Shown: positions 26,931 through 36,154, counted from the stretch's first letter. The stretch: 64,000 bases of DNA from Sphingobacteriales bacterium (GCA_016718845.1 JADKCK010000001.1:124001-188000); one strand, 5' to 3'. The notes: generated from the sequence alone by a model not told the origin. Program-made: numbers and translations.

Positions 26931-27986
26931 GTGGCGCTATTTACCGTATCAGGCATACGTATAGCAGGTATGGCAGCTTGCGTTCCGCTCCAAAAATTAG
27001 CTAACATAGACTATGAATGGATAAACGAGCGCGAACGCAAGATGTTCATCAAAACCGTAGGTATATCGGAGCGACGCGTTGCCCCACCCGAACATACCAC
27101 CTCGGACTGGTGCTTTGCAAGCGCCCAAAAACTAATAGACCAGCTTGGTTGGCAACCCGCCGATATTGGACTAATTGTGTTTGTATCGCAATCGCCCGAC
27201 TATTTTGTGCCTGCTACCTGCATGACGCTTCATAAACGTTTGGGCTTGCCACAAACAACAATGGCTTTCGATATTAATTTGGGCTGCTCGGGTTGGGTTT
27301 ATGCTATGTCGGTGGTGTCAAGCCTCATGAAATCGTGCGGCATAAACAAAGCCCTTGTAATGGCAGGCGATAAGTCGACCATGTCTATGTCGTACAAAGA
27401 CAAAAGTACCTACCCGCTTTTTGGCGATGGGGGTACTGCCACCGCCTTATGCCTCGACCCCAATGCCGCACCTATGGTGTTTAATATGCAAAGCGATGGC
27501 AACCGCCACCAAGCCATAATTATACCACATGGAGCCACCCGCACACCCGTAAACGAAACCACCTACCAAGAGCTTGAGTACGCCCCGGGCGTAATACGCC
27601 ATCAACGCCATTTGGCACTCGATGGTATGGCAGTTTTCAACTTCTCTATCAACGAAGTACCCATTAATATAAAAGAAACCGCCGAAGCCGCAGGCAAACA
27701 ACTCAACGACTACGATTTTGTGGTGCTGCATCAGGCAAATAAACTAATGACCGAGCAAATACGCCGCAAACTTAGCCTAAGCGTTGAACAAGTACCCTAC
27801 TCTATCGGCGAGTTTGGCAACACCAGCTCGGCAAGTATACCTTTAACTATAGTATACAAAGCCCGTCAAGCCGTATCAACAGGCAAACCTTGGTTGCTTA
27901 TGTCGGGTTTTGGCGTTGGCTTGTCGTGGGCAACCCTGTCGGCACAATTCGACCATATTGTTTGCCCCGAGTTAATTGAAATGTAA
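26931..27986 (+). CDS. Ketoacyl-ACP synthase III family protein, second of three
   Basis: 351 residues, GTG start two bases after the ACP stop codon (translational coupling). Catalytic residues: Cys119 in INLGCSGWVY, His267 in VLHQANKLM and Asn297 in EFGNTSSAS. Highly similar to the third ketosynthase, sharing GIRI.G.AACVP, KTVGIS.R.V and TTSDWC. The family occurs in surface-polysaccharide and lipid gene sets of Bacteroidota (established for the family in general); the specific product here is unknown. Confidence 0.9.
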   Translation: MALFTVSGIRIAGMAACVPLQKLANIDYEWINERERKMFIKTVGISERRVAPPEHTTSDWCFASAQKLIDQLGWQPADIGLIVFVSQSPDYFVPATCMTLHKRLGLPQTTMAFDINLGCSGWVYAMSVVSSLMKSCGINKALVMAGDKSTMSMSYKDKSTYPLFGDGGTATALCLDPNAAPMVFNMQSDGNRHQAIIIPHGATRTPVNETTYQELEYAPGVIRHQRHLALDGMAVFNFSINEVPINIKETAEAAGKQLNDYDFVVLHQANKLMTEQIRRKLSLSVEQVPYSIGEFGNTSSASIPLTIVYKARQAVSTGKPWLLMSGFGVGLSWATLSAQFDHIVCPELIEM

Positions 27987-28105
27987 TGCTTTGGCTGGCG
28001 GATTCAGGCTATTGGCTGCAAGCTTCAGGCTATCCGCTTCAGGCTATCCGCTTCAAGCCTGTAGCGGACAGCCGACAGCCTGAAGCGGACAAAAAGCATT
28101 TCATT
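27979..28105. repeat. Imperfect inverted/direct repeat between ketosynthases 2 and 3
   Basis: Contains two copies of TTCAGGCTATCCGC in direct orientation and the inverse, GCCTGAAGCGGAC; the outer ends (AATGCTTT / AAAAGCATT) are also complementary. The stretch could fold into one long imperfect hairpin. Confidence 0.6.
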
Positions 28106-28140
28106 TATAATTTACAATTAATAATTTATAATTAAAAAAG

Positions 28141-29199
28141 ATGTCTATATTTTCTATTTCGGGCATACGTATAAGCGGGCTTGCTGCCTGTGTGCCGCAA
28201 AACCGCGAGCGTACCGCCGACTATGATTGGATGCCCGAAAAAGAACGTAAAATGTTCGAAAAAACAGTGGGCATTAGCCAACGAAGCGTAGGTTTGGCAA
28301 ATCATACTACCTCTGATTGGTGCTATGCCGCCGCCGACCAACTACTCAACGACCTTCAATGGAACCGCAACGAGGTAGATTTGTTGGTGTTCATCTCGCA
28401 ATCGCCCGACTATTTTTTGCCTGCAACAGGTATCATCTTACAAGGCAAATTGGGCTTGCCCAACACCTGCATGGCTTTTGATATTAACTTGGGCTGCTCG
28501 GGTTATGTGTATGGTTTGGCAACCGTGGCAGGTATGATGCGCGAAACAGGCATGAAAAAAGCCTTGTTATTGGTGGGCGATAAAACAACTACATCGGTGG
28601 CATATAAAGATAAAAGTACCTATCCACTTTTTGGCGATGCAGGTACAGCTACTGCTTTGGTTTTGGACGATGCCGCACCCGAAATGGTGTTTAACCTACA
28701 AACCGATGGCTCGCGCTATACCGCCCTTATTGTGCCCGAAGATGCCACCCGCACGCCCCGCAACGAAAATACGTATGTAGAAACCGAAGTAGCACCCGGT
28801 ATCATTCGCCACCAACGCAATTTGGCTTTAGATGGTGTGTCGGTGTTTAATTTTTCGATAAACGAAGTGCCCATAAACATAGCCGATACCATGGCAGCCG
28901 CCCACAAAACCGAAGCCGATTACGACTATATGGTGCTGCACCAAGCTAATAAATTGATGACGGAACAAATCCGTAAAAAACTAAAATTTCCGCCCGAAAA
29001 AGTACCTTATTCTATCAACGATTTCGGCAATACCAGCTCGGCATCGGTGCCGCTAACTATTGTGCATAAACTGCGCGAAGCCATCACAACAGGCAAACAC
29101 CAAATGCTTTTGTCGGGTTTTGGCGTAGGTTTGTCGTGGGGTACGGTGTCAATGGCACTCGATACAATTGTATGCCCACCTTTATTGGAGATATCGTGA
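28141..29199 (+). CDS. Ketoacyl-ACP synthase III family protein, third of three
   Basis: 352 residues with Cys119 (INLGCSGYVY), His267 (VLHQANKLM) and Asn297 (DFGNTSSAS). It is a paralogue of the preceding gene along its whole length, probably from a tandem duplication followed by divergence. The stop codon TGA lies in the first unit of a 16-bp tandem repeat array, so the repeat begins exactly at the gene's end. Confidence 0.9.
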   Translation: MSIFSISGIRISGLAACVPQNRERTADYDWMPEKERKMFEKTVGISQRSVGLANHTTSDWCYAAADQLLNDLQWNRNEVDLLVFISQSPDYFLPATGIILQGKLGLPNTCMAFDINLGCSGYVYGLATVAGMMRETGMKKALLLVGDKTTTSVAYKDKSTYPLFGDAGTATALVLDDAAPEMVFNLQTDGSRYTALIVPEDATRTPRNENTYVETEVAPGIIRHQRNLALDGVSVFNFSINEVPINIADTMAAAHKTEADYDYMVLHQANKLMTEQIRKKLKFPPEKVPYSINDFGNTSSASVPLTIVHKLREAITTGKHQMLLSGFGVGLSWGTVSMALDTIVCPPLLEIS

Positions 29200-29411
29200 T
29201 GTGGGGATGTTGTGATGTGGGGATGTTGTGATGTGGGGATGTTGTGATGTGGGGATGTTGTGATGTGGGGATGTGGGGATGTTGTGATGTGGGGATGTTG
29301 TGATGTGGGGATGTTGTGTGATGTTGTGATGTGGGTGATGTGGGGATGTTGTGATGTGGGGATGTTGTGATGTGGGGATGTTGGATGTTGTGATGTGGGG
29401 ATGTTGTGATA
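29198..29411. repeat. 16-bp tandem repeat array, GATGTGGGGATGTTGT unit
   Basis: About 13 units, mostly perfect, with some shortened ones near 29260, 29320 and 29380. The reverse complement of the unit resembles the 16-bp unit at 47799 (about 13 of 16 positions). There are no spacers between units, so it is not CRISPR. Confidence 0.9.
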
Positions 29412-29424
29412 TGGAGATAGTTTC

Positions 29425-29876
29425 ACTACTTTACTCTTTTCACTACTTTACTCTTTTCACTCCTTCGCTCTTTTCACTCTTCTCTTCCTCTTTTCACTCT
29501 TACTCTTTTCTCCTTCCTCTTTTACTCCTTGCTCTTTTCACCCTTCGCTCTTTTCACTCCTGCTCTTTTCACTCCTTCGCTCTTTTCACTCCTTCGCTCT
29601 TTTCACTCCTTCGCTCTTTTCACTCCTTCGCTCTTTTCACTCCTTCGCTCTTTTCACTCCTTCGCTCTTTTCACTCCTTCGCTCTTTTCACTCCTTCGCT
29701 CTTTTCACTCCGCTCCTTTCACCACTTCGTTCTTTTCACTCCTTCGCTCTTTTCACTCCTTCGCTCCTTTCACCACTTCGCTCATTTCGCTCCTTTCACC
29801 ACTTCACCACTTCGCTCTTTTCACTCCTTCACCACTTCGCTCTTTTCACTCCTTCACCACTTCGCTCCTTTCTTTC
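29425..29876. repeat. 17-bp pyrimidine-rich tandem repeat array, CACTCCTTCGCTCTTTT unit
   Basis: Roughly 26 units over 450 nt, with the best-conserved block at ~29570-29700 and degenerate units at each end (CACTACTTTACTCTTTT, CACCACTTCGCTC). Strand asymmetry is extreme: almost pure C/T with a few A and G. All three forward frames are open because the unit has no stop, but a coding role is unlikely. Fills the gap in front of the YfhO gene. Confidence 0.9.
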
Positions 29877-29893
29877 ACCACATACATAAAAAC

Positions 29894-32289
29894 ATGAATA
29901 ACGAATTATTCAAAAAATTCATACCGCATTTAGTTGCCTTTGTCGTGTTATTGGTTGTTACTTTAGCCTACTTTTACCCAACCTTAGAGGGTAAGGTGGT
30001 ACAACAATCCGATATTATCAACTATCAGGGTATGTCGCAAGAAATAAAAAGCTATCGCGAAAAAACAGGCGAAAGTACCCTTTGGACTAACTCGATGTTT
30101 GGCGGTATGCCTGCCTATCAGATAGAAATGCCCCCAAACAACAACCCGCTAAATATGGTCAGAACGGGCATGTTAAACTTTATACCCCGCACTGCCGCCA
30201 TGATTTTGTGGGCAATGGTTGGTTTTTATGTGCTGATGTTGGTGCTTGGCGCATCGCCTTGGGTGGCAATGGTGGGCGCATTGGGCTTTGGCTTCTCGAC
30301 CTACAACGTGCTTATTATAGATGCCGGACACGTTACCAAAATGCTTGCCATGTCTACCATGCCCGCAGTATTGGCAGGTGTGGTACTTACCTATCGGCGC
30401 AACCTATTGGCAGGAGCCGCCCTAACGGGTTTTGCTTTTGCCAGCAATATTTTGTCTAATCATTACCAAATTACCTATTATTTGCTGATGATGTTGGGCA
30501 TTTATGTGCTTGCCGAGTTGGTAGATGCCGTGCGTAGCAAACGTTTAGCACATTTTGCCAAAGCATCGGTTATATTGGCATTGGTGTTTGCCTTGGGCAT
30601 AGGCACCGACCTGTCGCGCATCTTAACTACCGCCGAATACTCGAAAGAAACCACACGTGGTGGCTCGGCATTGGGCAACGACTCGCAAAGTGGCGAAAAA
30701 GGTTTGGGGCGCGATTATGCTTTTGCTTGGAGCTCGGGGGTGTTAGAAACCATGACCCTAATAGTACCGCGTTTTATGGGCGGCTCATCAAACGAGTTAT
30801 TGAGCGAAAACAGCGAAGCTAAACAACTAATACGCCAAGACCGAGGACCAACCTATTGGGGTGCCATGCCTTTTACGGGCGGACCCGTATATTTTGGAGC
30901 TATTATCTGCTTTTTGTTTATATTGGGCTGTTTTGTGGTAAAAGGTCCCACAAAATGGTGGATAATTGCCGCCACTTTGGTATCTATTATGTTATCGTGG
31001 GGCAAAAATTTCCCGATGCTCAATAACCTATTGTTCGATTATTTGCCGGGCTACAACAAGTTTCGTACTGTTTCGATGATATTGGTGATTGCACAATTAA
31101 CCATGCCTTTAATGGGTGTTTGGCATTGCACCAAATTGTTAGCAAAAAAATAAACAAAGACGAAGCACTTAAAGCCCTAAAACTAAGCACCGGTATTGTG
31201 GGCGGTTTGTTGTTGATATTGGGTATTGTAGGCGGTGGCTTGTTCGAGTTTTCGGGGGCTGCCGACGAAAATTACCGCGAAAAATATCCGCAACTCATCA
31301 CCGCATTGTTCAGCGACCGCCAAAGTATGTTGCAATCCGACAGTTTTAGGTCGTTGTTTTTAGTATTGGCAGCCGCAGCTTTGATATGGGCATTGGTGCA
31401 AAACAAACTAAAAGAAAGCTTGGCATTGGGCATTATGGCAGTATTGGTTTTAGGCGATTTATGGACAGTTGATAAAAAGTACCTGAACGAAGAAAACTTT
31501 GTAACTAAAAGCAACTCAATCGCCGCCTTTGAGCTAACTGCCGCCGACCAACAAATTTTACAAGACAAAGACCCCAATTACCGCGTATTTAACACCACCC
31601 GCAACCCGTTTAACGATGCCATTACGTCGTATCACCACAAATCTATTGGCGGATACCACGGCGCAAAACTAAGCCGCTACCAAGATTTGATAGAAAATCA
31701 CCTTAGTAAACAAAACATGGCGGCTATTAACATGCTTAATACCAAGTATGTTATTGTGGGTCAAGACGGCAGCGAACCCCGCGCCCAACTAAACCCGGGT
31801 GCTTTGGGCAATGCGTGGTTTGTGGATAGTATAAAATGGGTGGCATCGGCAAAAGAAGAAAACGATGCATTAAACCAGTTTAACCCCCGCAAAACAGCCA
31901 TTGTTGATAAACAATTTGAGGCTAAATTGGGCGGCTTGCAAACCCAAGCCAACGACTCGGTGGCAACCATACGCCTAACCGACTACAAACCCAATCACCT
32001 GACCTACGAAGCCAACAACACCAAAGACGGTTTGGCGGTGTTTTCGGAGATTTACTACAACGACCACAAAGGCTGGGAAGCATTGATAGACGGCAAACCC
32101 GCCGACCATATACGTGCCAACTACGTGCTGCGTGCCATGAAAGTGCCAGCAGGCAAACACAAAATAGAGTTTGTTTTTGACTCCAAATCGTTTGCCACGG
32201 GGCAGAAGGTATCTTTGGGTAGCTCGGTGGCTTTGCTGCTGCTAATAATAGGTGCTTTGGCTATGCCTTTTGTAGAGCGTAAAAAATAA
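29894..32289 (+). CDS. YfhO-family membrane protein, read through a -1 frame change at A7
   Basis: The first frame (MNNELFKKFIPHLVAFVV..., ATG 29894) ends with a TAA at 31151-31153 and the protein continues in the -1 frame to 32289; together 798 residues, the usual size of Bacteroidota YfhO proteins. Many membrane helices, N-terminal loop TNSMFGGMPAYQIEMPP, the C-terminal soluble part with YHHKSIGGYHGAKLSRYQD, and a last helix. YfhO is a GT-C-type multi-pass protein; Firmicutes members glycosylate teichoic acids, and the Bacteroidota substrate is unknown. The frame change lies on A AAA AAA (31144-31150) in the exact phase of a -1 slippery heptamer. Frames that start further upstream read the tandem repeats and are rejected. 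Confidence 0.8.
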
Positions 32290-32293
32290 CCTT

Positions 32294-32334
32294 AAAAATC
32301 CCTTTTGCTAAACAGCAAAGGGGATTTTTTTTTT
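32294..32334 (+). terminator. Intrinsic terminator of the YfhO gene
   Basis: AAAAATCCCTTTTGCT pairs with AGCAAAGGGGATTTTT (one mismatch or G-T pair) followed by a T run. Confidence 0.85.
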
Positions 32335-32384
32335 GAGGGATATGGTTGGTTGAAAAATAAATATGAAAAGAAGTAAAAAAAAAC

Positions 32385-32414
32385 TTGCATGGAATGAAAA
32401 AAGCAGTACCTTAG
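32385..32414 (+). promoter_or_regulatory. Promoter of the PD-(D/E)XK gene
   Basis: A -33 TTGC (32385-32388) and -7 TAccTTAG (32407-32414) with A-rich spacer, closely similar to the promoter at 35949-35981. Leader of about 100 nt. Confidence 0.5.
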
Positions 32415-32523
32415 CGCGTGATAGAGCGTATTACGAAAAAAATAGCTTTTTGCTGCTTTTTTGAAAAACTTCGCAAAGCCATGAGCTATTATTGACAAGC
32501 AAATAAAAACAATAAACCCGATT

Positions 32524-33690
32524 ATGGAATTTTTAGAATTAGTTAACAATCCAGATTTACATAAAATCTTACAAGACTTTCAAGTAACTAAGCAACTTAA
32601 AAGAGTGGGTTTTAATTTACTAACGCTATCTTCTTACACAAGCCATTTAGAGAATTTCCATAGTGATGTAATAGCAGTGCTACTAAATCCTAAAGGCTTG
32701 CATGGAGAAGGTCATTTATTCTTAGATTTGTTGATAGATTTTCTTAACCAAAATCATGACACCCAAATAGATAAAGCTAATTTTAAAAACGCTATTGTAG
32801 AAAGAGAAAAAGGTCGTATAGATATTTGGATAACAGATAAGGTATCGAAAAAAGCAATTATTGTTGAAAATAAAATCAATAATGCCCCTGATCAGAAAAA
32901 TCAGATAGAAAGATATCATGATTTTTCAGCCAATAAAAAAGGTTACGATGTTTGTTGTATAATTTACCTTTATTTGGGTGGATATAAAGAAGCTCCAAAG
33001 ACTGAAAATGAAGCAATCAAGAGCCTTTTGAAAAATATTGCAGCATACAATGACAAACCAATTGATTTGTACAATGGGTGGCTGTTAAAATCTTTGACAC
33101 AGAATATCCATACAGATACTTATACATTTGTATATCAATATTCAAAACTAATTCAACATTTATCAAACAATAACATGAACATGGAAGCCAAAGAAGCCTT
33201 TTATGATTTTTTGAGTACTAATAATGCTTTTGAAACTATTCAAACCATTATAACTTTACGCAATGGACTAGCTGAATATAGAGCACAAAGGTTTTTTGAC
33301 TCAGTGAATGGGCAATATGCTCCTTTTACGAAAATCTATCCAGCTAACGATAAAACCGATACTGGTAAAACATATCACTGTTGCTTTGAGAATTTTAAGC
33401 GTGATGACAATGCGTTTAAAATCGATGTAGTTTTCCATCAAAATCGTGATGCAGTTTTGCAGTTGTGGAATCCTGGAAAAGACAGCAAAGATCAAGAAAA
33501 TTCAACTGTGAAATTATTAGAAGAAATTGGTATGCCTAGTGAATTTTCTAAGGGTGGTTTTGGAGGTGGAATGAAGAAAGCTTTTGAAATATCTGATTTT
33601 TCTGGTAATATTGTAGAATTAGACAAAGAACTTTTAAATTTTTTTAAAAAACTATTAGAGGCATTTTCTAAACTACAATCGAAGGTTTAA
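32524..33690 (+). CDS. PD-(D/E)XK nuclease superfamily protein (PDDEXK_4-like)
   Basis: 388 residues. The nuclease core is visible: FHSDVIAVLLNPKG at ~43-56, then GRIDIWI with Asp100 and AIIVENKI with Glu115-Asn116-Lys117, followed by QKNQIERYHDF. This is the arrangement of the PDDEXK_4 family, often found next to mobile or defence genes. The C-terminal half (from ~220) has no recognised domain. Base composition is more AT-rich than in neighbouring housekeeping genes, in line with transfer. Whether it cuts DNA or RNA is unknown. Confidence 0.85.
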   Translation: MEFLELVNNPDLHKILQDFQVTKQLKRVGFNLLTLSSYTSHLENFHSDVIAVLLNPKGLHGEGHLFLDLLIDFLNQNHDTQIDKANFKNAIVEREKGRIDIWITDKVSKKAIIVENKINNAPDQKNQIERYHDFSANKKGYDVCCIIYLYLGGYKEAPKTENEAIKSLLKNIAAYNDKPIDLYNGWLLKSLTQNIHTDTYTFVYQYSKLIQHLSNNNMNMEAKEAFYDFLSTNNAFETIQTIITLRNGLAEYRAQRFFDSVNGQYAPFTKIYPANDKTDTGKTYHCCFENFKRDDNAFKIDVVFHQNRDAVLQLWNPGKDSKDQENSTVKLLEEIGMPSEFSKGGFGGGMKKAFEISDFSGNIVELDKELLNFFKKLLEAFSKLQSKV

Positions 33691-33799
33691 AACAAAGATA
33701 TTACAACAAATTTTGTGATAGTTTCGCAAAGGTTTGTTATTGTGTCACTTCTTTGAGGTTAAAAATGTCATCAAGTCTGCATTACCCATCCATCTACAG

Positions 33800-33840
33800 T
33801 ACCCCAAACTTGCACTTCCTGCAAATTTGGGGTATTTTTA
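33800..33840 (+). terminator. Palindromic terminator, copy 1 of a dispersed hairpin
   Basis: TACCCCAAACTTGCA and TGCAAATTTGGGGTA flank CTTCC and are followed by T residues. Nearly identical to the hairpin at 35827. The gap 33691-34046 otherwise holds only the TA promoter at 33915. Confidence 0.85.
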
Positions 33841-33914
33841 TAAATAAATTTATTTGTAAAAAATAAAACTCAAAAAATACCGCCAAAATTTACCCAAATT
33901 AAAAAAAAATTTAG

Positions 33915-33922
33915 TATCTTTG
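33915..33922 (+). promoter_or_regulatory. -7 promoter element of the toxin-antitoxin pair
   Basis: TAtcTTTG preceded by an A-rich tract; the ~35 nt around it are almost the same as those around 34681, suggesting a duplicated promoter. Confidence 0.55.
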
Positions 33923-34046
33923 TGCCTGATAGAAACGTTTTCTTGTTGCTTGATGGGGAGCGAAGAAAATATTATTTAATTACATAATTAAGCAACCCAA
34001 TACATATTGTGTGCCAAATAATACTTAAAAAAAACAAACCAAACAA

Positions 34047-34256
34047 ATGGAAAGTTTAACTATTTATGTAAAAAACAAAGAACAGGTTGATTTGTTGTAT
34101 CAATTTTTGCAACATTTGGATTTTGTTGTATTGCCTTCTGATACAAAACATATTGTCAAAAATAAAGAACATGATTTTTTTAAATCTGCAGGACTATGGG
34201 AAAATAGAGAAATTACTCAAAACGATTTACGAATAAGGGCATGGAAAAAAATATAA
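34047..34256 (+). CDS. Antitoxin (DUF2683/VapB-like)
   Basis: 69 residues. MESLTIYVKNKEQVDLLYQFL is the usual start of DUF2683 antitoxins, and the C-terminal KSAGLWENREITQNDLRIR is the segment that fills the PIN-toxin active site in VapBC-like complexes. It overlaps the toxin gene by 16 nt, the classic arrangement. Such pairs normally repress their own promoter, here probably at 33915. Confidence 0.85.
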   Translation: MESLTIYVKNKEQVDLLYQFLQHLDFVVLPSDTKHIVKNKEHDFFKSAGLWENREITQNDLRIRAWKKI

Positions 34257-34624
34257 TTCTTTGCGATACAAATATTTTGATAGAATTTTATAAAAACAAT
34301 CAGAATATAATTGCCGAATTAGAAAAAATCGGCAGTACCAATATTGCTTTAAGTGTAATAACAGCAGGCGAATTGCTATTTGGTGCATTAAACAAAAAAG
34401 AAACCCAAATTATTAAAAAGGATATCGAACATTTGATTTTAATGAACCTAAACGATTCGATAAGTAAAAAATTCATTGAACTTATGCTAAAATATACCAA
34501 AAGTCATGCGTTAGCAGTTCCCGATGCATTAATTGCTGCAACAGCACTTGTCAGTAATGTAAAACTATACACTTTAAATGTAAAAGATTTTCAATTTATT
34601 GACGAACTTGTGTTGTATAAATAA
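34241..34624 (+). CDS. vapC: PIN-domain ribonuclease toxin (VapC family)
   Basis: 127 residues. The four acidic PIN residues are present: Asp9 in ILCDTNILIEF, Glu44 in ITAGELLFGA, Asp95 in AVPDALIAATA and Asp116 in NVKDF. VapC toxins cut tRNA or rRNA when freed from their antitoxin. The start overlaps the antitoxin. Complete and apparently functional. Confidence 0.92.
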   Translation: MEKNIILCDTNILIEFYKNNQNIIAELEKIGSTNIALSVITAGELLFGALNKKETQIIKKDIEHLILMNLNDSISKKFIELMLKYTKSHALAVPDALIAATALVSNVKLYTLNVKDFQFIDELVLYK

Positions 34625-34680
34625 AATTATATATAAATAATATAAGTGGTTAGATTTATCCCAAATTAAAAAAATTTTAG

Positions 34681-34688
34681 TATCTTTG
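34681..34688 (+). promoter_or_regulatory. Duplicate -7 promoter element downstream of vapC
   Basis: TAtcTTTG with the same flanks as the element at 33915. The next gene (Fic) starts 224 nt later; the intervening AT-rich stretch has no visible gene. Confidence 0.45.
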
Positions 34689-34911
34689 TGGCTTATAAAA
34701 AAACTACCGTTAGTTGCAACAAAATTTATTGCCAAACGAGTGTATTGACGGCATAAAACAAGGTATCGTAAATTATCTATTATTCATCAACTTGCTGACA
34801 AAAAATAACATACGTATATCAAGAGTAGTAAAAAATTAATTAATAAAAATATAAATAAATGGCTTTTTAATAAATTTTATTTTTGTAAATAAAAAATGCA
34901 AAATTAATTGT

Positions 34912-35697
34912 ATGTATAAAAAACTCAATATCTTGGTTAAAGAATACAAAAATCTCAATTTACAAGAAGTGATTGATTATGAGAAATTTTGTATCATTTC
35001 AATAGTTTGGCATTCGACAAAAATTGAAGGTTGTTCATTGACAGAAACTGATACAAAAGTTTTATTAGAAAACGACATCACAGCAGCAGGAAAACCACTT
35101 AGCGATCATTTAATGATAAAAGATCATTTCGCTGCATTTCAATTTATTAAAGAACAAGCAAAACAAAAAAGAAAACTTTCGGTTGAATTTATCCAAGAAA
35201 TCTGTAGATTAGTGATGAAAAACACAGGGAGTACTACAAATACAATTTCGGGTAGTTTCGATACATCAAAAGGAGATTTGCGGCTTGCACAAGTTTATGT
35301 GGATAAAAAATATTTTCCAGATTACAGAAAAGTACTAAAACTATTAGAACAACTCTGTAAATCTGTAAATGAAAAAATTGATACTGTAAAAGGTGCCGAG
35401 ATATTGAAACTTTCAGCAGATCTTCACTATAACTTTGTAAATATTCATCCTTTTGGAGACGGAGACGGAAGAATATCAAGATTATTAATGAACTATATTC
35501 AATTATACCATAATGAACCATTAATAAAAATCTTCACGGAAGATAGAGTTGAATATATTGATGCATTAAATGAAACTGAAGAAAAAGAGAATTTAGAGGT
35601 ATTTCGAGCGTTTATTGTAAAACAAGAAATTAAATTTTTAAACGCAGAAATTGATAAACATAAAAAAATTAACAACGGATTTGTATTTATGTTTTGA
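34912..35697 (+). CDS. Fic-domain AMP-transferase-like protein
   Basis: 261 residues. The Fic motif is HPFGDGDGRISR from His179, where the usual Asn of GNGR is Asp. An N-terminal inhibitory-helix motif of the (S/T)xxxE(G/N) type is present as STKIEG (Ser35-Gly40), so it is a class II, self-inhibited Fic protein. Fic enzymes transfer AMP or related groups from nucleotides to hydroxyl side chains of targets. No separate antitoxin gene is seen. It sits between VapBC-like genes and a palindromic terminator, in AT-rich accessory DNA. Confidence 0.9.
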   Translation: MYKKLNILVKEYKNLNLQEVIDYEKFCIISIVWHSTKIEGCSLTETDTKVLLENDITAAGKPLSDHLMIKDHFAAFQFIKEQAKQKRKLSVEFIQEICRLVMKNTGSTTNTISGSFDTSKGDLRLAQVYVDKKYFPDYRKVLKLLEQLCKSVNEKIDTVKGAEILKLSADLHYNFVNIHPFGDGDGRISRLLMNYIQLYHNEPLIKIFTEDRVEYIDALNETEEKENLEVFRAFIVKQEIKFLNAEIDKHKKINNGFVFMF

Positions 35698-35826
35698 TAA
35701 TAAGCAGATGCAGCACGAAAACTATCAAAAGTTCGCTAATCATATTATTTCATTTTCTTTGTTTATTTGGTCTAAAAAATTAACTGTATTTTTGTTTTAA
35801 CCAAATAAATCACTCGAACAACACAA

Positions 35827-35866
35827 TACCCCAAATTTGCACTTCCTGCAAATTTGGGGTATTTTT
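35827..35866 (+). terminator. Palindromic terminator, copy 2 of a dispersed hairpin
   Basis: TACCCCAAATTTGCA and TGCAAATTTGGGGTA around CTTCC, followed by a T run. Closes the island that began after copy 1 at 33800. Confidence 0.85.
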
Positions 35867-35948
35867 TGTCCAAAAACCATACAAATCCCTTGCCACTTGG
35901 TAAAGGATTTTTTTTTTGAAAACAATTTGTTGAAAAAATGCAAAAAAA

Positions 35949-35981
35949 CTTGCGCAATTCAAAAAAAAAGCAGTAACTTTA
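35949..35981 (+). promoter_or_regulatory. Promoter upstream of the tail-collar gene
   Basis: TTGC at 35950-35953 and TAacTTTA at 35974-35981, very similar to the promoter at 32385. The ~170-nt leader up to 36154 is AT-rich with no gene seen. Confidence 0.5.
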
Positions 35982-36154
35982 GCACTTAATTAGACACTTT
36001 CAGTAACAAGTGTAAAAAGTACCGTCTTTTTAACGTACAATAATAGGTTAGTGGCAAATTACCAAAATTTTGATAAAAACAGAAAGATATTATATAATAA
36101 AAAATATTAATATTTTTTTATTATAAGTAATAATTACTTAACAATTAAAGGGAT

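Noticed and set aside
29007..29426. Minus-strand frame rich in HNIPTSQHPH
   Set aside because: Translation of the 16-bp array running into the opposite strand of a ketosynthase gene.
29198..29876. Possible CRISPR array
   Set aside because: Units are contiguous with no unique spacers and no cas genes are nearby.
29351..29893. Open frame joined to YfhO reading SLFSLLRSFHSFALFTP repeats
   Set aside because: It is only the translation of the 17-bp array; the unit has no stop codon in any forward frame and the true ATG with normal YfhO start is at 29894.
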